Shown here: piece after piece, positions 11,301 to 31,800 of the stretch | Layout of the letters: each line of letters begins with the position of its first letter | How positions within the stretch are numbered: position 1 is the stretch's first letter | Assembly: GCF_000003815.2 (NCBI RefSeq) | Contig: NC_049986.1 | Location: 10,278,369 to 10,342,368 of the forward strand | From: Branchiostoma floridae | Lineage: Eukaryota > Chordata > Leptocardii > Amphioxiformes > Branchiostomatidae | Direction of reading: 5' to 3' | Length of the DNA: 64,000 nt | Program-made: the position numbers and the translations under genes | Notes under the pieces: model-generated | Seen by the model: the letters and a program-made list of their open reading frames with translations, nothing else | Databases searched by the model: none | What the model was told of the DNA's origin: nothing

Positions 11301-13156
11301 CTTAAACCCCACTGTTACACTACTCCCCCTTTTCTTTTCTAGATTTGTACTCGAATCTCCGAGTTTGATATCCCTGTATGGCACATCTCTACTAGTAGCC
11401 TGTTACTCACAGGGCCGTCATGCAAATCAGTGACACACTAGGAGAGTAGAAACAGAAAGAAACAACATGCCGACACCCGGGATCAAACCCGGGCCGGCAG
11501 ATCACAAATCCATCGTGTAAACCACAAAGCTCAGAGCTGTTGGCGTGGTCAGTTTGGCAGCGCTTGAACATCACTGTTACAGGTGCACCCAATGTGCACA
11601 TGCATCCAGCATTTCGAGCTCAGAACTATAGTATTGTACCTTAGGTAGTGGGTCTCCATCCTGAACCTGTGATGATTTGATGTAGTACCACTGTCGGTGC
11701 CACTGACCGTACACAAACGACGGGATGTTCGCCGGGTCGGCCGCCAGCTGGGACTTCCTGGTCAGCACATCTCTCTGCTGCTGACTGACCGATGGGTACG
11801 ACCACGTCCATAACACATCACCACTCGTGTCTCTCTCTGGATGTATACAAACATAAAACATAAGGTAAAAGTAGAGGTAAACATCATAGTCCTGTAGCAT
11901 TTTTATGGCTGTAAGGTCAGTGGGTTGCTATCCACTGTGTGTAAGGCACAGTGTTGGAGGGCGAAGCAATACGGGGCAATAGCGCAGTATCGCCTAAAGT
12001 ACGGCCTGACCAGCAGGAGGGCTGGGACCAAGGGCAATACGAAATAACCCGTGTTGTCTTTTATCCTTATGTCATTTTTTTTTATGGTTCTCCTGTCGGT
12101 TCGACAGATGAGCAGGCAGACAGGCATTACCTGTTTTGCCTGACCTGCACATGACTTTTTATGGTGAAGGAGGGGTGTGCAATTCCTTCTCCACCCTCTC
12201 GTCTACTGGAGCACTAAGTCTCACAGGGACAGAACTGTATGACACCGTACGGCTTCAGCAGATGCAGCTTTGTTTTTCGGAGTATCCGTCTCCTAGGAGG
12301 ACTGCCAACCAAGGATGTAAGGGGTTCCTCCTACCCCTTGTGCCATGGCGCAGCTAGATACTCATTTACACCTGAGTTAAGTGAGGAAAGTCGTGTTAAG
12401 TGCCTTTCCCAAGGGCACAAGATCGGTGACACTGCAGTAGGATTCGAACCCGCAACCTCTCGGTCTCCAGCCGAATATGCTGCCACTGCGCCACGCGGCC
12501 CCACTGGGCGGCAATAACGTTCGATACAGGTGTTCCGGACTGGGTGATAAAAAGCCATATCATACAGGATTTGAAGTTTTATCACACAGGCTTCCATCGA
12601 ATAATTCGAGCATACCAAGTGCAGCACGGTCGAAAATTCGAATACCTGATTCGGACGTTAGAACATTGCTGTTGTAAACAGTTTTGTTCATGGGCACCAT
12701 ATTTTCTCAACTTCATATAATGAAATAGTACAACACTGTGTATTCCACATCACCCTCTGTCCCAGCCCTCCCGCGGATCGGATCGCCATTCCGGTGATCC
12801 CTACCCGCAGTCGGGCTGGTACCTCGGGTGATACGGAATACACCGTGTTGTATTTTACACACAATTTCAGTTTTACAAATATCTTTCTACATCCTTGACA
12901 AAATTAAGGTTATCATGAACAAAAACTCACAAGGAGGAACTTTGGCCCCTCCCCATTTTATTTGTTTATCTGGACTTTGCCAGCAAAAATACAACTTTTT
13001 AACGAAAGAAAACAATTTTAAAGTCAGAGAAGACAATTATTATCACTAGAAGTATATCTTGTCAGAAATGATGAATCTAAAAGTGTTGTTTAACGTAAGA
13101 ACTTGACAAATCTTACCTATGAGAGATGCTGCAACTAAGTCAGCAAGCGCCGCCAT
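5350..13156 (-). CDS. DENND10: DENN domain-containing protein 10 (FAM45A-like)
   Basis: Seven coding exons on the minus strand, all with GT-AG junctions and consistent phase: 13156-13117, 11836-11640, 10902-10674, 10439-10328, 9000-8792, 7437-7343, 5526-5350 (stop TGA 5352-5350). They join to 352 aa, against 357 in human DENND10. Recognisable blocks are GDVLWTWSYPS near residue 20, HFSLVIISKDFNPEKY, CQSEENGTFLVKEFDPRKAY, LLKKKLVVYHP, FPAFVWHRQNWNILY, ADLYDVFVNLSDGEISVAP and the C-terminal NENFLFSLAAAE. The start is chosen because MAALADLVAASLIERDT aligns with the vertebrate amino end and sits on the shared promoter. In vertebrates this small single-DENN protein acts on late endosomes and is linked to Rab27; by homology the same is inferred. 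The gene is head-to-head with SURF2. Introns contain a TTAA-flanked MITE, SINEs and a degenerate repeat block. Nothing appears broken. Confidence 0.94.
5826..5965 (-). repeat. tRNA-derived SINE, degenerate, minus strand
   Basis: Read on the minus strand, a degenerate tRNA-like head with a B-box relative (GGGTTCGAATTTG) is followed by a body with CACTTGGGAAAGGCAC and a TCAGGTGAAAATGAGTACC block. The same order occurs in the better copy at 12355-12502. It lies in the last intron of DENND10. Confidence 0.55.
6793..6940. repeat. (GAGT)n microsatellite
   Basis: About 150 bp of tandem GAGT/GTGA tetranucleotide with scattered interruptions (gagtgagg, gagtgaat), inside the last DENND10 intron. The antisense frame reads as an apparent Ser-Leu-Thr-His repeat peptide, which is an artefact of the 4-bp period. 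Confidence 0.95.
7609..8670. repeat. Repeat block with short terminal inverted repeat, DENND10 intron
   Basis: The block opens with TTACCTCCATGAA at 7608-7620 and closes with its inverse, TTCATGGAGGTA, at 8659-8670. Inside, a unit of roughly 300 bp recurs in diverged form near 7690, 7970 and 8270, marked by gataactcaagaa, by ggattg/ggattt and by gggccccctag. A palindrome around the left end (cctccatgaaatgtcatggagg) fits a foldback start. No transposase is seen. It fills most of the DENND10 intron between 7437 and 8792. Confidence 0.55.
9035..9245 (+). repeat. SINE-like repeat with tRNA-like head
   Basis: A tRNA-like head (tagggtgttttgctcag, then GAGTTTGAATCCTG as B box) is followed by CATTGGGAAAGGTAAAT, tttcctcact and a body ending in aaaagctccttgctctaag. 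The layout matches SINEs at 12355-12502 and 35436-35575. It lies in DENND10 intron sequence. Confidence 0.6.
9601..10132. mobile_element. piggyBac-like MITE, 532 bp, TTAA target duplication
   Basis: The ends AGGGGCATTCCACTCCA (9601-9617) and its exact inverse (10116-10132) form a 17-bp perfect terminal inverted repeat, with weaker similarity continuing for about 15 bp (GGGAGT block). Each end is directly flanked by TTAA (9597-9600 and 10133-10136), the target duplication of piggyBac-family elements. No transposase frame is present, so this is a non-autonomous copy. It lies in the DENND10 intron between exons at 10328 and 9000. Confidence 0.8.
10191..10289. repeat. 99-bp palindrome
   Basis: The arms AATTAGGCTATGTTGATTAC... 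and ...GTAATCAACATAGCCTAATT are complementary along almost the whole length, with a one-base centre in CCTCAATGATTGAGG and a few bulges near the middle of each arm. It would fold into a hairpin of about 45 bp. It lies 38 bp from a DENND10 exon end and immediately follows the TTAA element. Confidence 0.8.
11464..11575 (-). repeat. tRNA-like SINE head, minus strand
   Basis: On the minus strand a GCCCGGGTTTGATCCCGGG arm (B-box stem) is preceded by a degenerate anticodon-arm region. It does not complete an acceptor stem, so it is taken as a SINE head and not a tRNA gene. Confidence 0.45.
12132..12252. repeat. Dispersed hairpin-containing repeat, copy 1
   Basis: The segment gcctgacctgcac..gactt, a GGTGAAGGA..TCCTTCTCCACC hairpin, ctcgtctactggagcactaag and cagggacagaactgt recur at 15958-16085 with the same order and about 90 percent identity by eye. 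Copy 1 lies in DENND10 intron 1, copy 2 in a SURF2 intron. Confidence 0.7.
12355..12502 (-). repeat. tRNA-derived SINE, best-preserved copy
   Basis: Read on the minus strand: GGGCCGCGTGGCGCAGTGG (A box), then GGTTGCGGGTTCGAATCC (B box), then a body with CTTGGGAAAGGCACTTAAC, tttcctcacttaa and caggtgtaaatgagtat. The two-part pol III promoter plus a body shared with other copies in the window identifies a tRNA-derived SINE in DENND10 intron 1. Confidence 0.8.
12727..12856. repeat. Foldback element with about 28-bp inverted ends
   Basis: The left end TACAACACTGTGTATTCC..ATCACCC and the right end (inverse TACAACACGGTGTATTCC..ATCACCC) form terminal inverted repeats around a short GC-rich centre (gatcggatcgcc...). 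The same end sequence occurs alone at 13793-13825 and, weaker, at 32190-32215. This fits a small MITE family. Confidence 0.6.
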
Positions 13157-13390
13157 CTTAAAGGGTCTGTATGGAGTTTGTGGGGGAACTGTAAAGGTAA
13201 ACTTCGTCACTTTTATGAAACTTCAACTCCACATTTGGGGCATTTATACCGATTTAAAGTCAAAAATATCAATTGACAAAGTTGTTTTATGTGAAAGTAA
13301 AGTTGAGGGTGGGTCAAGAAAGATAAGTGGATAACTGGGTAACAGAAATACGTCATCTAGACCCTCCTGTTGACCTGAGATGACCCCAAC

Positions 13391-13398
<8 letters not shown>
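13149..13398. promoter_or_regulatory. Bidirectional DENND10/SURF2 promoter with YY1-type motifs
   Basis: The start codons of the two head-to-head genes (13156 minus, 13391 plus) are separated by 234 bp. Each ATG is embedded in a YY1-type motif: AAGATGGCGGC on the minus strand (13159-13149) and AACATGGCGGC on the plus strand (13388-13398). Such motifs are typical of TATA-less promoters with transcription starting just upstream of the ATG. In mouse and human, SURF1/SURF2 likewise share a bidirectional promoter with a functional YY1 site; here DENND10 takes the SURF1 place. Confidence 0.75.
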
Positions 13399-24623
<11,225 letters not shown>

Positions 24624-24800
24624 AGTGACCTGGATTTAAATTTGTACCAGTAACAACACTGCCTAAACAGAGCATTGTTCGTTTGGGTTCGTAAGGGTAG
24701 AATCATCAGATTGAACTTTTTCAAGAGGACGATCTTGTGATGGACAAGTCATAATCTCTTCCAAACATGTTGGAATTATGTCACTAACAAGGATGCAGCA

Positions 24801-24806
24801 AATAAA
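24801..24806 (+). terminator. SURF2 polyadenylation signal
   Basis: AATAAA occurs 178 bp after the SURF2 stop codon, followed by a T-rich stretch (ttcttctctttctcc). This is the likely 3' end of the SURF2 transcript. Confidence 0.6.
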
Positions 24807-25365
24807 AGAATAAAAAAAGCATGATTGACAATATCCTTCTTCTCTTTCTCCCCAGTTTGCCTAAATTCAAGTGTTTTCACTCTTGATCCTTTGGCTATAC
24901 AAATGTAATGACTTAAATTGTACATGTAGGACATTCACTTCTCTGCCATCCCATCTGGGAACTGAGACATCTCTTACTCCTGGAATATTTAAGTCTCGTC
25001 CAAATTTTGGAGGAGGGTGCTGGTTGGTCCTTACATGAGTACTTCTGAAACACCCATTCGAACAGATGTTGGAACACTTGTTCGAACAGGTGATCTAGAA
25101 CCCATTCCCTAATTTGTTTATTAACTAAATGTTACCACCAAATGATTTGAATATCCAGTTCCCAAGACGGGTTGCAGAAGCAAGCATAGGAGGGAACTAC
25201 TATGGTTAAAAAAAACCCCATGGTTACAGGTCCTTAGCACCCAGATTGCTATCTCTATCATCATCATCCTCGCTGCATATCAATGTTTCCTGAGGAAGGC
25301 CGTCATGGTTCTCCCCTCTTTTCTATTTACTGCTACCGGTATCCATTGCACCGGCCCCCTCTCAG

Positions 25366-25596
25366 GTGTATCCGATCTCAGCAAGGTCTCGCTCCCAGGT
25401 GTATCCGATCTCAGCAAGGTCTCGCTCCCAGGTGTATTCGATCTCAGCAAGGTCTCGCTCCCAGGTGGATCCGATCTCAGCAAGGTCTCGCTCCCAGGTG
25501 GATCCGATCTCAGCAAGGTCTCGCTCCCAGGTGGATCCGATCTCAGCAAGGTCTCGCTCCCAGGTGGATCCGATCTCAGCAAGGTCTCGCTCCACA
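25366..25596. repeat. 33-bp minisatellite, seven units
   Basis: Seven units of 33 bp (gtgtatccgatctcagcaag, gtctcgctcccag), the first three with GTGTAT and the last four with GTGGAT. The period is a multiple of three, so five frames stay open on both strands; none resembles a protein. It is intergenic, downstream of SURF2. Confidence 0.97.
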
Positions 25597-25928
25597 GTTC
25601 TCCTCTATGTCAAAGCTTGTCCCCCCCAGCCTTTTTTTGTTCCTGCTGGGTACCAGTTTTGTACCAACCTAGGGACTTTCAGCCAATGATGTCTATAATA
25701 CTGGTTTAGTGCATAATACAAGTCAAGAAATGGCAGCCGCGGCTGAATTGATTCCGGACTTTACAACCATTTTAAAAGTATAACATTTCAAGGGCACTCC
25801 ATCGTAGTAAGTTTACATAACAATTATTGCGGTTAAAAATCATTAAAATTAGCAAGGAATCTTTAAAATCTATCATATAATATAAAATATCAACATTAAA
25901 ATCAACAACGAGATATTCGTGTTAACGG

Positions 25929-26386
25929 TCACAATTCCTTATTCAATACAGTGGTAATGTAGGGTATCGGACTGTTGCGGTAGCGCTCAGTTCGTGAGTA
26001 AATCGTGTTCAGTTTGTGGCTAGTCCGCGTTAGCCGTCCACTCGCTTCACCCCGGGATTGGGGAAGCCAGTCTCTGAAAGCCGATTTCAGAAGTTTCAGT
26101 CCGAACTTCTTGCATAGTTGTTCCCTCCTGGATTCAAGGGTGGGTAGTCCGAGTTGAGTGAGGGCTTCTGAGTAGTGAGTGTAGTTCTTGCCCAGGATGA
26201 TGCGGCAAGCACGGCGTTGAATGGTCTCTAGACGGGATGATTGGTTTTTAGTAAGTCCAGGATTCCAAACTGGGACAGCATACTCACAGATGGGGCGCAC
26301 GTAGCAAGTGTAGATGGTAACTAGGTCAAGTTCGGGAACTCTGAACATTTTCAACCGTCTTAGGTGTAGATAGTTTGGGTTGGCTG
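25929..26386 (-). pseudogene. Non-LTR retrotransposon reverse transcriptase, 3' fragment
   Basis: Minus-strand frame with the carboxy-terminal signature of CR1/jockey-like reverse transcriptases: NYLHLRRLKMFRVPELDLV, YVRPICEYAVPVWNPGLTKN, LETIQRRACRIILG and LGLPTLESRREQLCKKF, ending at a stop at 25929. The frame can be followed upstream to about 26386 and then stops at the foldback around the assembly gap. Only about 150 residues remain of a protein that would normally exceed 900, so this is a 5'-truncated copy, typical of LINE insertion. The clade assignment is by motif memory only. Confidence 0.8.
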
Positions 26387-26388
26387 GT

Positions 26389-26705
26389 AGCTATAGTTTC
26401 TACCAGACTCCATAGGTTGCTGGAAAAACCGTAGAAATGGAACAAGTTAGAGGAGTAAGCCGGCCAGAGAAGTATATACAGCTGGTTAGGGAACAGCGCG
26501 CGACNNNNNNNNNNNNNNNNNNNNNNNNNNNNNNNNNNNNNNNNNNNNNNNNNNNNNNNNNNNNNNNNNNNNNNNNNNNNNNNNNNNNNNNNNNNNNNNN
26601 NNNNCCCGCGCTGTTCCCTAGCCAGCTGTACTTCTCTGGCTGGCTTACTCCTCTATTTCTACGTTTTTTCCAGTGACCTATTGAGTCTGGTAGAGACTAG
26701 TTGGC
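26389..26705. repeat. Large inverted repeat around an assembly gap
   Basis: Positions 26505-26604 are 100 N. The left arm (26389-26504) and right arm (26605-26705) are inverted copies: TTTCTACCAGACTC, CTGGAAAAAC, GTAGAAAT, GAGGAGTAAGCC, CCAGAGAAGTA, CAGCTGG and AGGGAACAGCGCG occur in the left arm and as reverse complements in the right arm. The left arm carries a few short insertions. A palindrome of at least 100 bp per arm explains why the centre was not assembled; 100 N is usually a placeholder, so the true size is unknown. Confidence 0.85.
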
Positions 26706-26874
26706 TGGTGCAGTATCTGACCTTACTTATAATGTGTTGTTGCCATCAGCAGACACACTAATCATGATCTGTACCAGATGAATTAGTTCTGCCATTGTAC
26801 ATTGCAATCCTAATACACATTTTTGAAAAATGCTGAGACTACAGCAGAAAAACATCAAGAACATAAATATACAC

Positions 26875-28830
26875 AAGGTGCAGTTTGATTGTGCTTTATT
26901 CAACAATTTTGTTGTACATTTGTAACCTGGGGCAATTCCATGCCACTTAAATACATTGATCATACACAGAAAAACACTGGTCCTACTTTTTAAGTACTGA
27001 CAAAGCTCTAGCCCTGCAGTTTCACTTAAACCCAGGCAGTCAGGAGCTACTCAATAGCCACAGACCGCGCACCACCGTCACAATAATAGTACTTGGGATT
27101 CGAATACGATTTTGGCAAACCATCCCTTTACTTGTGTCAATAATATCGTAATAAAAGATGAAAAACTGTACACAAAGTCACAAAATGAAGGGAGGATGAA
27201 TTAATTCACATACATTACTTTCTGTACAATTGAAAATGTGTTAAATGATCAGCTAGTTTTGTGTAGAGTTAAGGGGGTGTCAAAGTGACATCGTCTAATA
27301 CAGAACCTTACCATGGAATGTTCTTTCTCTGGACAACACATTTTTTTCTTAGGAAGAATACTATAATATTTTTTTTTTTCCTTACAACATCTTAATATTT
27401 AACATGAATAGCATGCAACTGTTTGGTAGGGTGTTTAAAAAAATGCTGTAACACAAGCGAACATCCCCGTCAAAAAATATCATCAAACAAAAACGTGTAA
27501 AAAAAAAAAAGAACGGAACAAAATTATTCCACCCATTCTCTTAATATTTTTCTTGGCTTTTAAGTTGAACAGCCACCTTTATACAAGAGAAAATATGGCA
27601 CTACAATTTTTTCTATCAGCCACGTTTGCTTTGCACATAGCAGTTGCACCTTGCCTCTAACTCGAAGAAAGCACTTTTCAAAATGCCACTCTTAGGACTT
27701 AGCAAGGGGAACTCTACAGATAGACAAAACCCATTCAAACTGTACAAGGATTGCTCATTCTCCCTTGCAGAGCCTCAGCCATGGTCTGTACAATATACCT
27801 TGGGGAGGCTGTTTAACCGGGCAGAGGTTTCCACTTTTGTAGCTGTGGCCTCTAACCTGCTATTAACCAATCAGAATCACCTAAATGTTCTGTATGGGTA
27901 AAGCTAGTTCTCTGATTGGCTAACAACTTGTTAAAGGCCATGCCAATAAAAATTTAAGCCCAGGTAAGCAGAGCGGCCCTCAAGTTTATTGTACGTGCCG
28001 TAGACAAGGTTATGTGTAGGAGAATGGAATAGCTGGCTATGTTAGGAACTTACAAGAACTTCCCAATCCTGGCTCAAGACTGTACATTTGGATCCGTCCC
28101 CCAACTTTCTCTAATGTTGGACGTCTCACACCACTTGTCTTTGCACCTTACAAACATGCAACATGCCAGTGGATATCATAACAATATATTCTTGCATATC
28201 TCTTTAAGAACGAGCGAGAAAAATGAGGTATTTACAGTGTTGGGCTGTTCCCGTCTTGACTGGAAAAGGTAATTGCTCTCCCACAGGGGGGGGGGGGGGG
28301 TCTATGTAAGGGGAGGGGGGGTCATACTAACACTACAAGCAACATTATACAGCAGCAGTATGTACACGCCGTGTTGAGAAGTTAGAAAATAGAACACTAC
28401 GTCTCTGAGACAGAGTATACGCAGTGTGTGGGAATATATACTACGACTTATCAACATCATGGCTGTGAAAGCCAGGCACGTGCCTGGATATTTAGGGCAG
28501 ATACCGAATGGTCCGACCCATTCTGACTTAACACCATAAACACTGTGGCCACGTTTTACAAGACTTAACACCAGGTTTAATGGTTTCTTCAACATTTGAT
28601 CACAACGCCGAGGTATATTCATACCCGATAAAGGTGTGTGCAATCTACAGCTGTGGTCAAAACTTTACAAGAGGAACGAACAACCACGGTTTATCGTAAG
28701 AATTCTGCCCGTAGTTGTCAAATCCGAGACCTGCACCATACTGTTATCGTCTGTTACAGACAACGATGCCCTGTAGCAGAGAAATCCTTGTGGCGAGAGA
28801 GAGGACTGTAGCGGATGTGACTTTCGTACT
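26875..28830 (-). other. Probable BET gene 3' UTR
   Basis: On the minus strand the BET stop codon (28833-28831) is followed by about 1.9 kb with no coding potential. A minus-strand AATAAA (plus-strand TTTATT at 26895-26900) lies 1.9 kb downstream and is a plausible polyadenylation signal. A G-homopolymer tract lies at about 28287-28320. The 3' limit is an estimate. Confidence 0.45.
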
Positions 28831-31800
28831 CTACATCATCTCTTCAAAGGAGGCCATGATGTCATGTTGTTGGTTCATGTCGATGCCACCAGCCATCTGT
28901 GGAATAAAAAGAGAATTACTGTAAATTCAGTTATTTTTGCTGGAACTTCACATTTCATGGCAGATGAGGAAATGAGGGTTTTTGCTGTGTTTCATGTTTT
29001 GTAAGTTATCTATTACATAAGTACAGTCACTGTGGTAACACATCGGAGATGCATATGTAAGTGTCATCAAGATTTTACAGCAATTGATGGCATACAATAG
29101 TGCCACCTTTCAGAAGTGCTTCTTACTGCAGCACCAAAGCACTTTGTTACTGTATCTAAGGCCATGTCAATTTGATTCTGTGGATGATATCGGCTCCGGC
29201 ATCAATTGTATCAGTTAAAATAAATGTTGACGACCTTACTGTAAATTGTACAAAGCAGCTGTAAAAGGAACACATAGTTATACATGTATGCCATTTGAAT
29301 AAAAGATATATTGGAAAATAGATACCTATGTCATGAAAAGCCAAAGTAAATCAAAGATTATGTGAAAGAACAACTTTTGAAAAATCTATTGTTCTGTACA
29401 CCATACTCTGTGTGTTTACTCATACACTTAACATTCCTAACCACTTAGATTTTATAATGAAGACAATTTTTGGGGGCCAACTTTTTTTTGTTCCTATGCT
29501 CACATTAGTTTTCGGGTGCCCAGAGGACGTCATCCATATACATTAGGAGCCGTTTAGGTGCACACTCCATTTGCCAGCGTACTTCATGCAATTATCCGGG
29601 TGGTTCAATAATGTAGAGTTATTCAGCTGGATCGCACCAGTTTGGGATTCCATGCAATCAACAGAAGTGTGCAGTTATATCTTGTGCAGTTAACTGGCTC
29701 CTACTGTATTAATCAAATCAACATGGCCCTGCAGTGTGGTGTAGAGACTATTCCTAACACTTACCGCCTCCCTGCGCCTTCTCTCCTGCTCCTTGCGTCT
29801 CTCCCGCTCTCGCTGGGCCGCCATCTTCTGGCGCTCGTTCTCCAGCCGCTCCTGGTCGTCCTCCTTCTGTCGCTGTTCCTCGTCCTGCTGGCGCCGCTCC
29901 TCGCTCTGCTGTCTCCGCGCCGCCTCCTGCGACCGTCGGGCACGCTCCAGTCTGGCGCGCTCCAGCATCTCTTCCTCCTCCCGTTCCCTGGGAAAATAAA
30001 CAACAACAACATAAACATCAACAAATCTACTCTCAAAGTCTGGTGCGCTCCAGCATCTCTTCCTCCTCCCGTTCCCTGGGAAAATAAACAACAACAACAT
30101 AAACATCAACAAATCTACTCTCAAAGTCTGGTGCGCTCCAGCATCTCTTCCTCCTCCCGTTCCCTGGGAAAATAAACAACAACAACATAAACATCAACAA
30201 ATCTACTCTCAAAGTCTGGTGCGCTCCAGCATCTCTTCCTCCTCCCGTTCCCTGGGAAAATAAACAACAACAACATAAACATCAACAAATCTAACGCCAT
30301 TTCAACAGACATCTAGTGGTGCGTACCGGAGCTCACATTCCGGTTCAGGTCCGGACTCGAGTCCAGAGATTCCGGTTCAGGTCCGGACTTATAAGTCCGG
30401 TTTTTGACGGCCGCTAAATTTTTCCGCATCAACACAGGCATTAAGCGACTTGCCCTATTCGAGGTCCCCTAGCTAGCGTATCCGGCGACCGCTACCACCC
30501 CTTGACCGGGCCGCATGCGATAAAAAAATATTGCCGAAGACGACTACGTCATTTTCAAAGGTGTAGCAACATCGATTTTCAATGATAATTGTTGGGAAAT
30601 CACGGTAGAATATGGCCTTTTCGGCTTGTGTTTTGACGGCCCGAAATTTCAGCATGGCGCTTGCGAGGTCAATACGGGTCATTGGGATAGCCTACTGTAA
30701 TGCGGGTAGAAGCGATGCGTGCGGTTTCATTATTCTCTACATTTAACCTTACAAATGAATTGTAACTTTATTCGTTACAGATTTAAAGGAAAGAAATATA
30801 AAATAAGTTTATGACTTCATAATATTTATTTAAATAAAGGTGTTTGTGTTTCTTTTTAACAAACTGCTCACCCATGCTTTTAGTGAAGTAGCCCGACAAG
30901 CGACAAACGTGACAACAAGCGCGGGTGATTTGTTATAACTTGTTTTTCTCGGGAAATTTCTCATTTATCAGAAGGTATGGGACTTCTAAAACCCACACCA
31001 GGAGATAAACAAAATCACAGACGTTATTTTCATGGGTGAACTTACTAAAATGAACCAGTCATTTTTGCCGCGTTGCCGGATTTTGAAAGAAGGTTTCCGT
31101 GCGGATCGTGGCGCGACCATGTGCTAATGGCCCGCTCATGGTGGTACTGGTAGGACAATCTATTTTCACAAACATAGTTATTTTCGGGCCCTTTGGCTGC
31201 AGTTAATAAAGTAACATAGGTATCTACCGTTGTTTTAGATGATACTAGTATACAACAAGGAAGAGATTTCCGGTTTTCCAAAAAAACAGTTTTCTACGTT
31301 CCGGTTTTAACCGGACTTGAACCGAAAGTTATACCAAGTCCAAGTCCGGTTCGGCGAACCGGTACGCACCACTACAGACATCATTATCATTCCTAACACC
31401 CTAAGGATGCTTGTCTCTTAGGTCTTCTCACTTTTATAGAGATTTTAATCTAAACACAACAATTATTAATCATTATGCAGTAATAGAAAGAGGGAGATCT
31501 GAAACTACCTTCTAATGGGGTCATGAGGTAAAATGTACACCACCCCTTTTTTGTTTTTTCTTTCAAATGCCAAAAACTTGTGTGCCATCAAACATACAAA
31601 AACAGGGATATCAACACCAGTGCCAAGGAAAGCTGCTTGAGGGCCCCAAAGCAACCTTAACCAGTCTTTCAAAGACCCGATATATAAAAAAGTATGGTAA
31701 AGTCAATTAAACACAGAGATCTTGGTTTCCAACTTTCCATATATGCAACCCTTGCCATTCCTCTATGCAACCCTTGCTATTCTATTGCCTCTATGGTACT

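Noticed and set aside
12355-12502. tRNA gene on the minus strand
   Set aside because: A and B boxes are present but acceptor stem pairing is missing and the sequence continues into a repeated SINE body.
25280-25709. Five overlapping frames on both strands
   Set aside because: All come from the 33-bp tandem repeat, whose length is a multiple of three.
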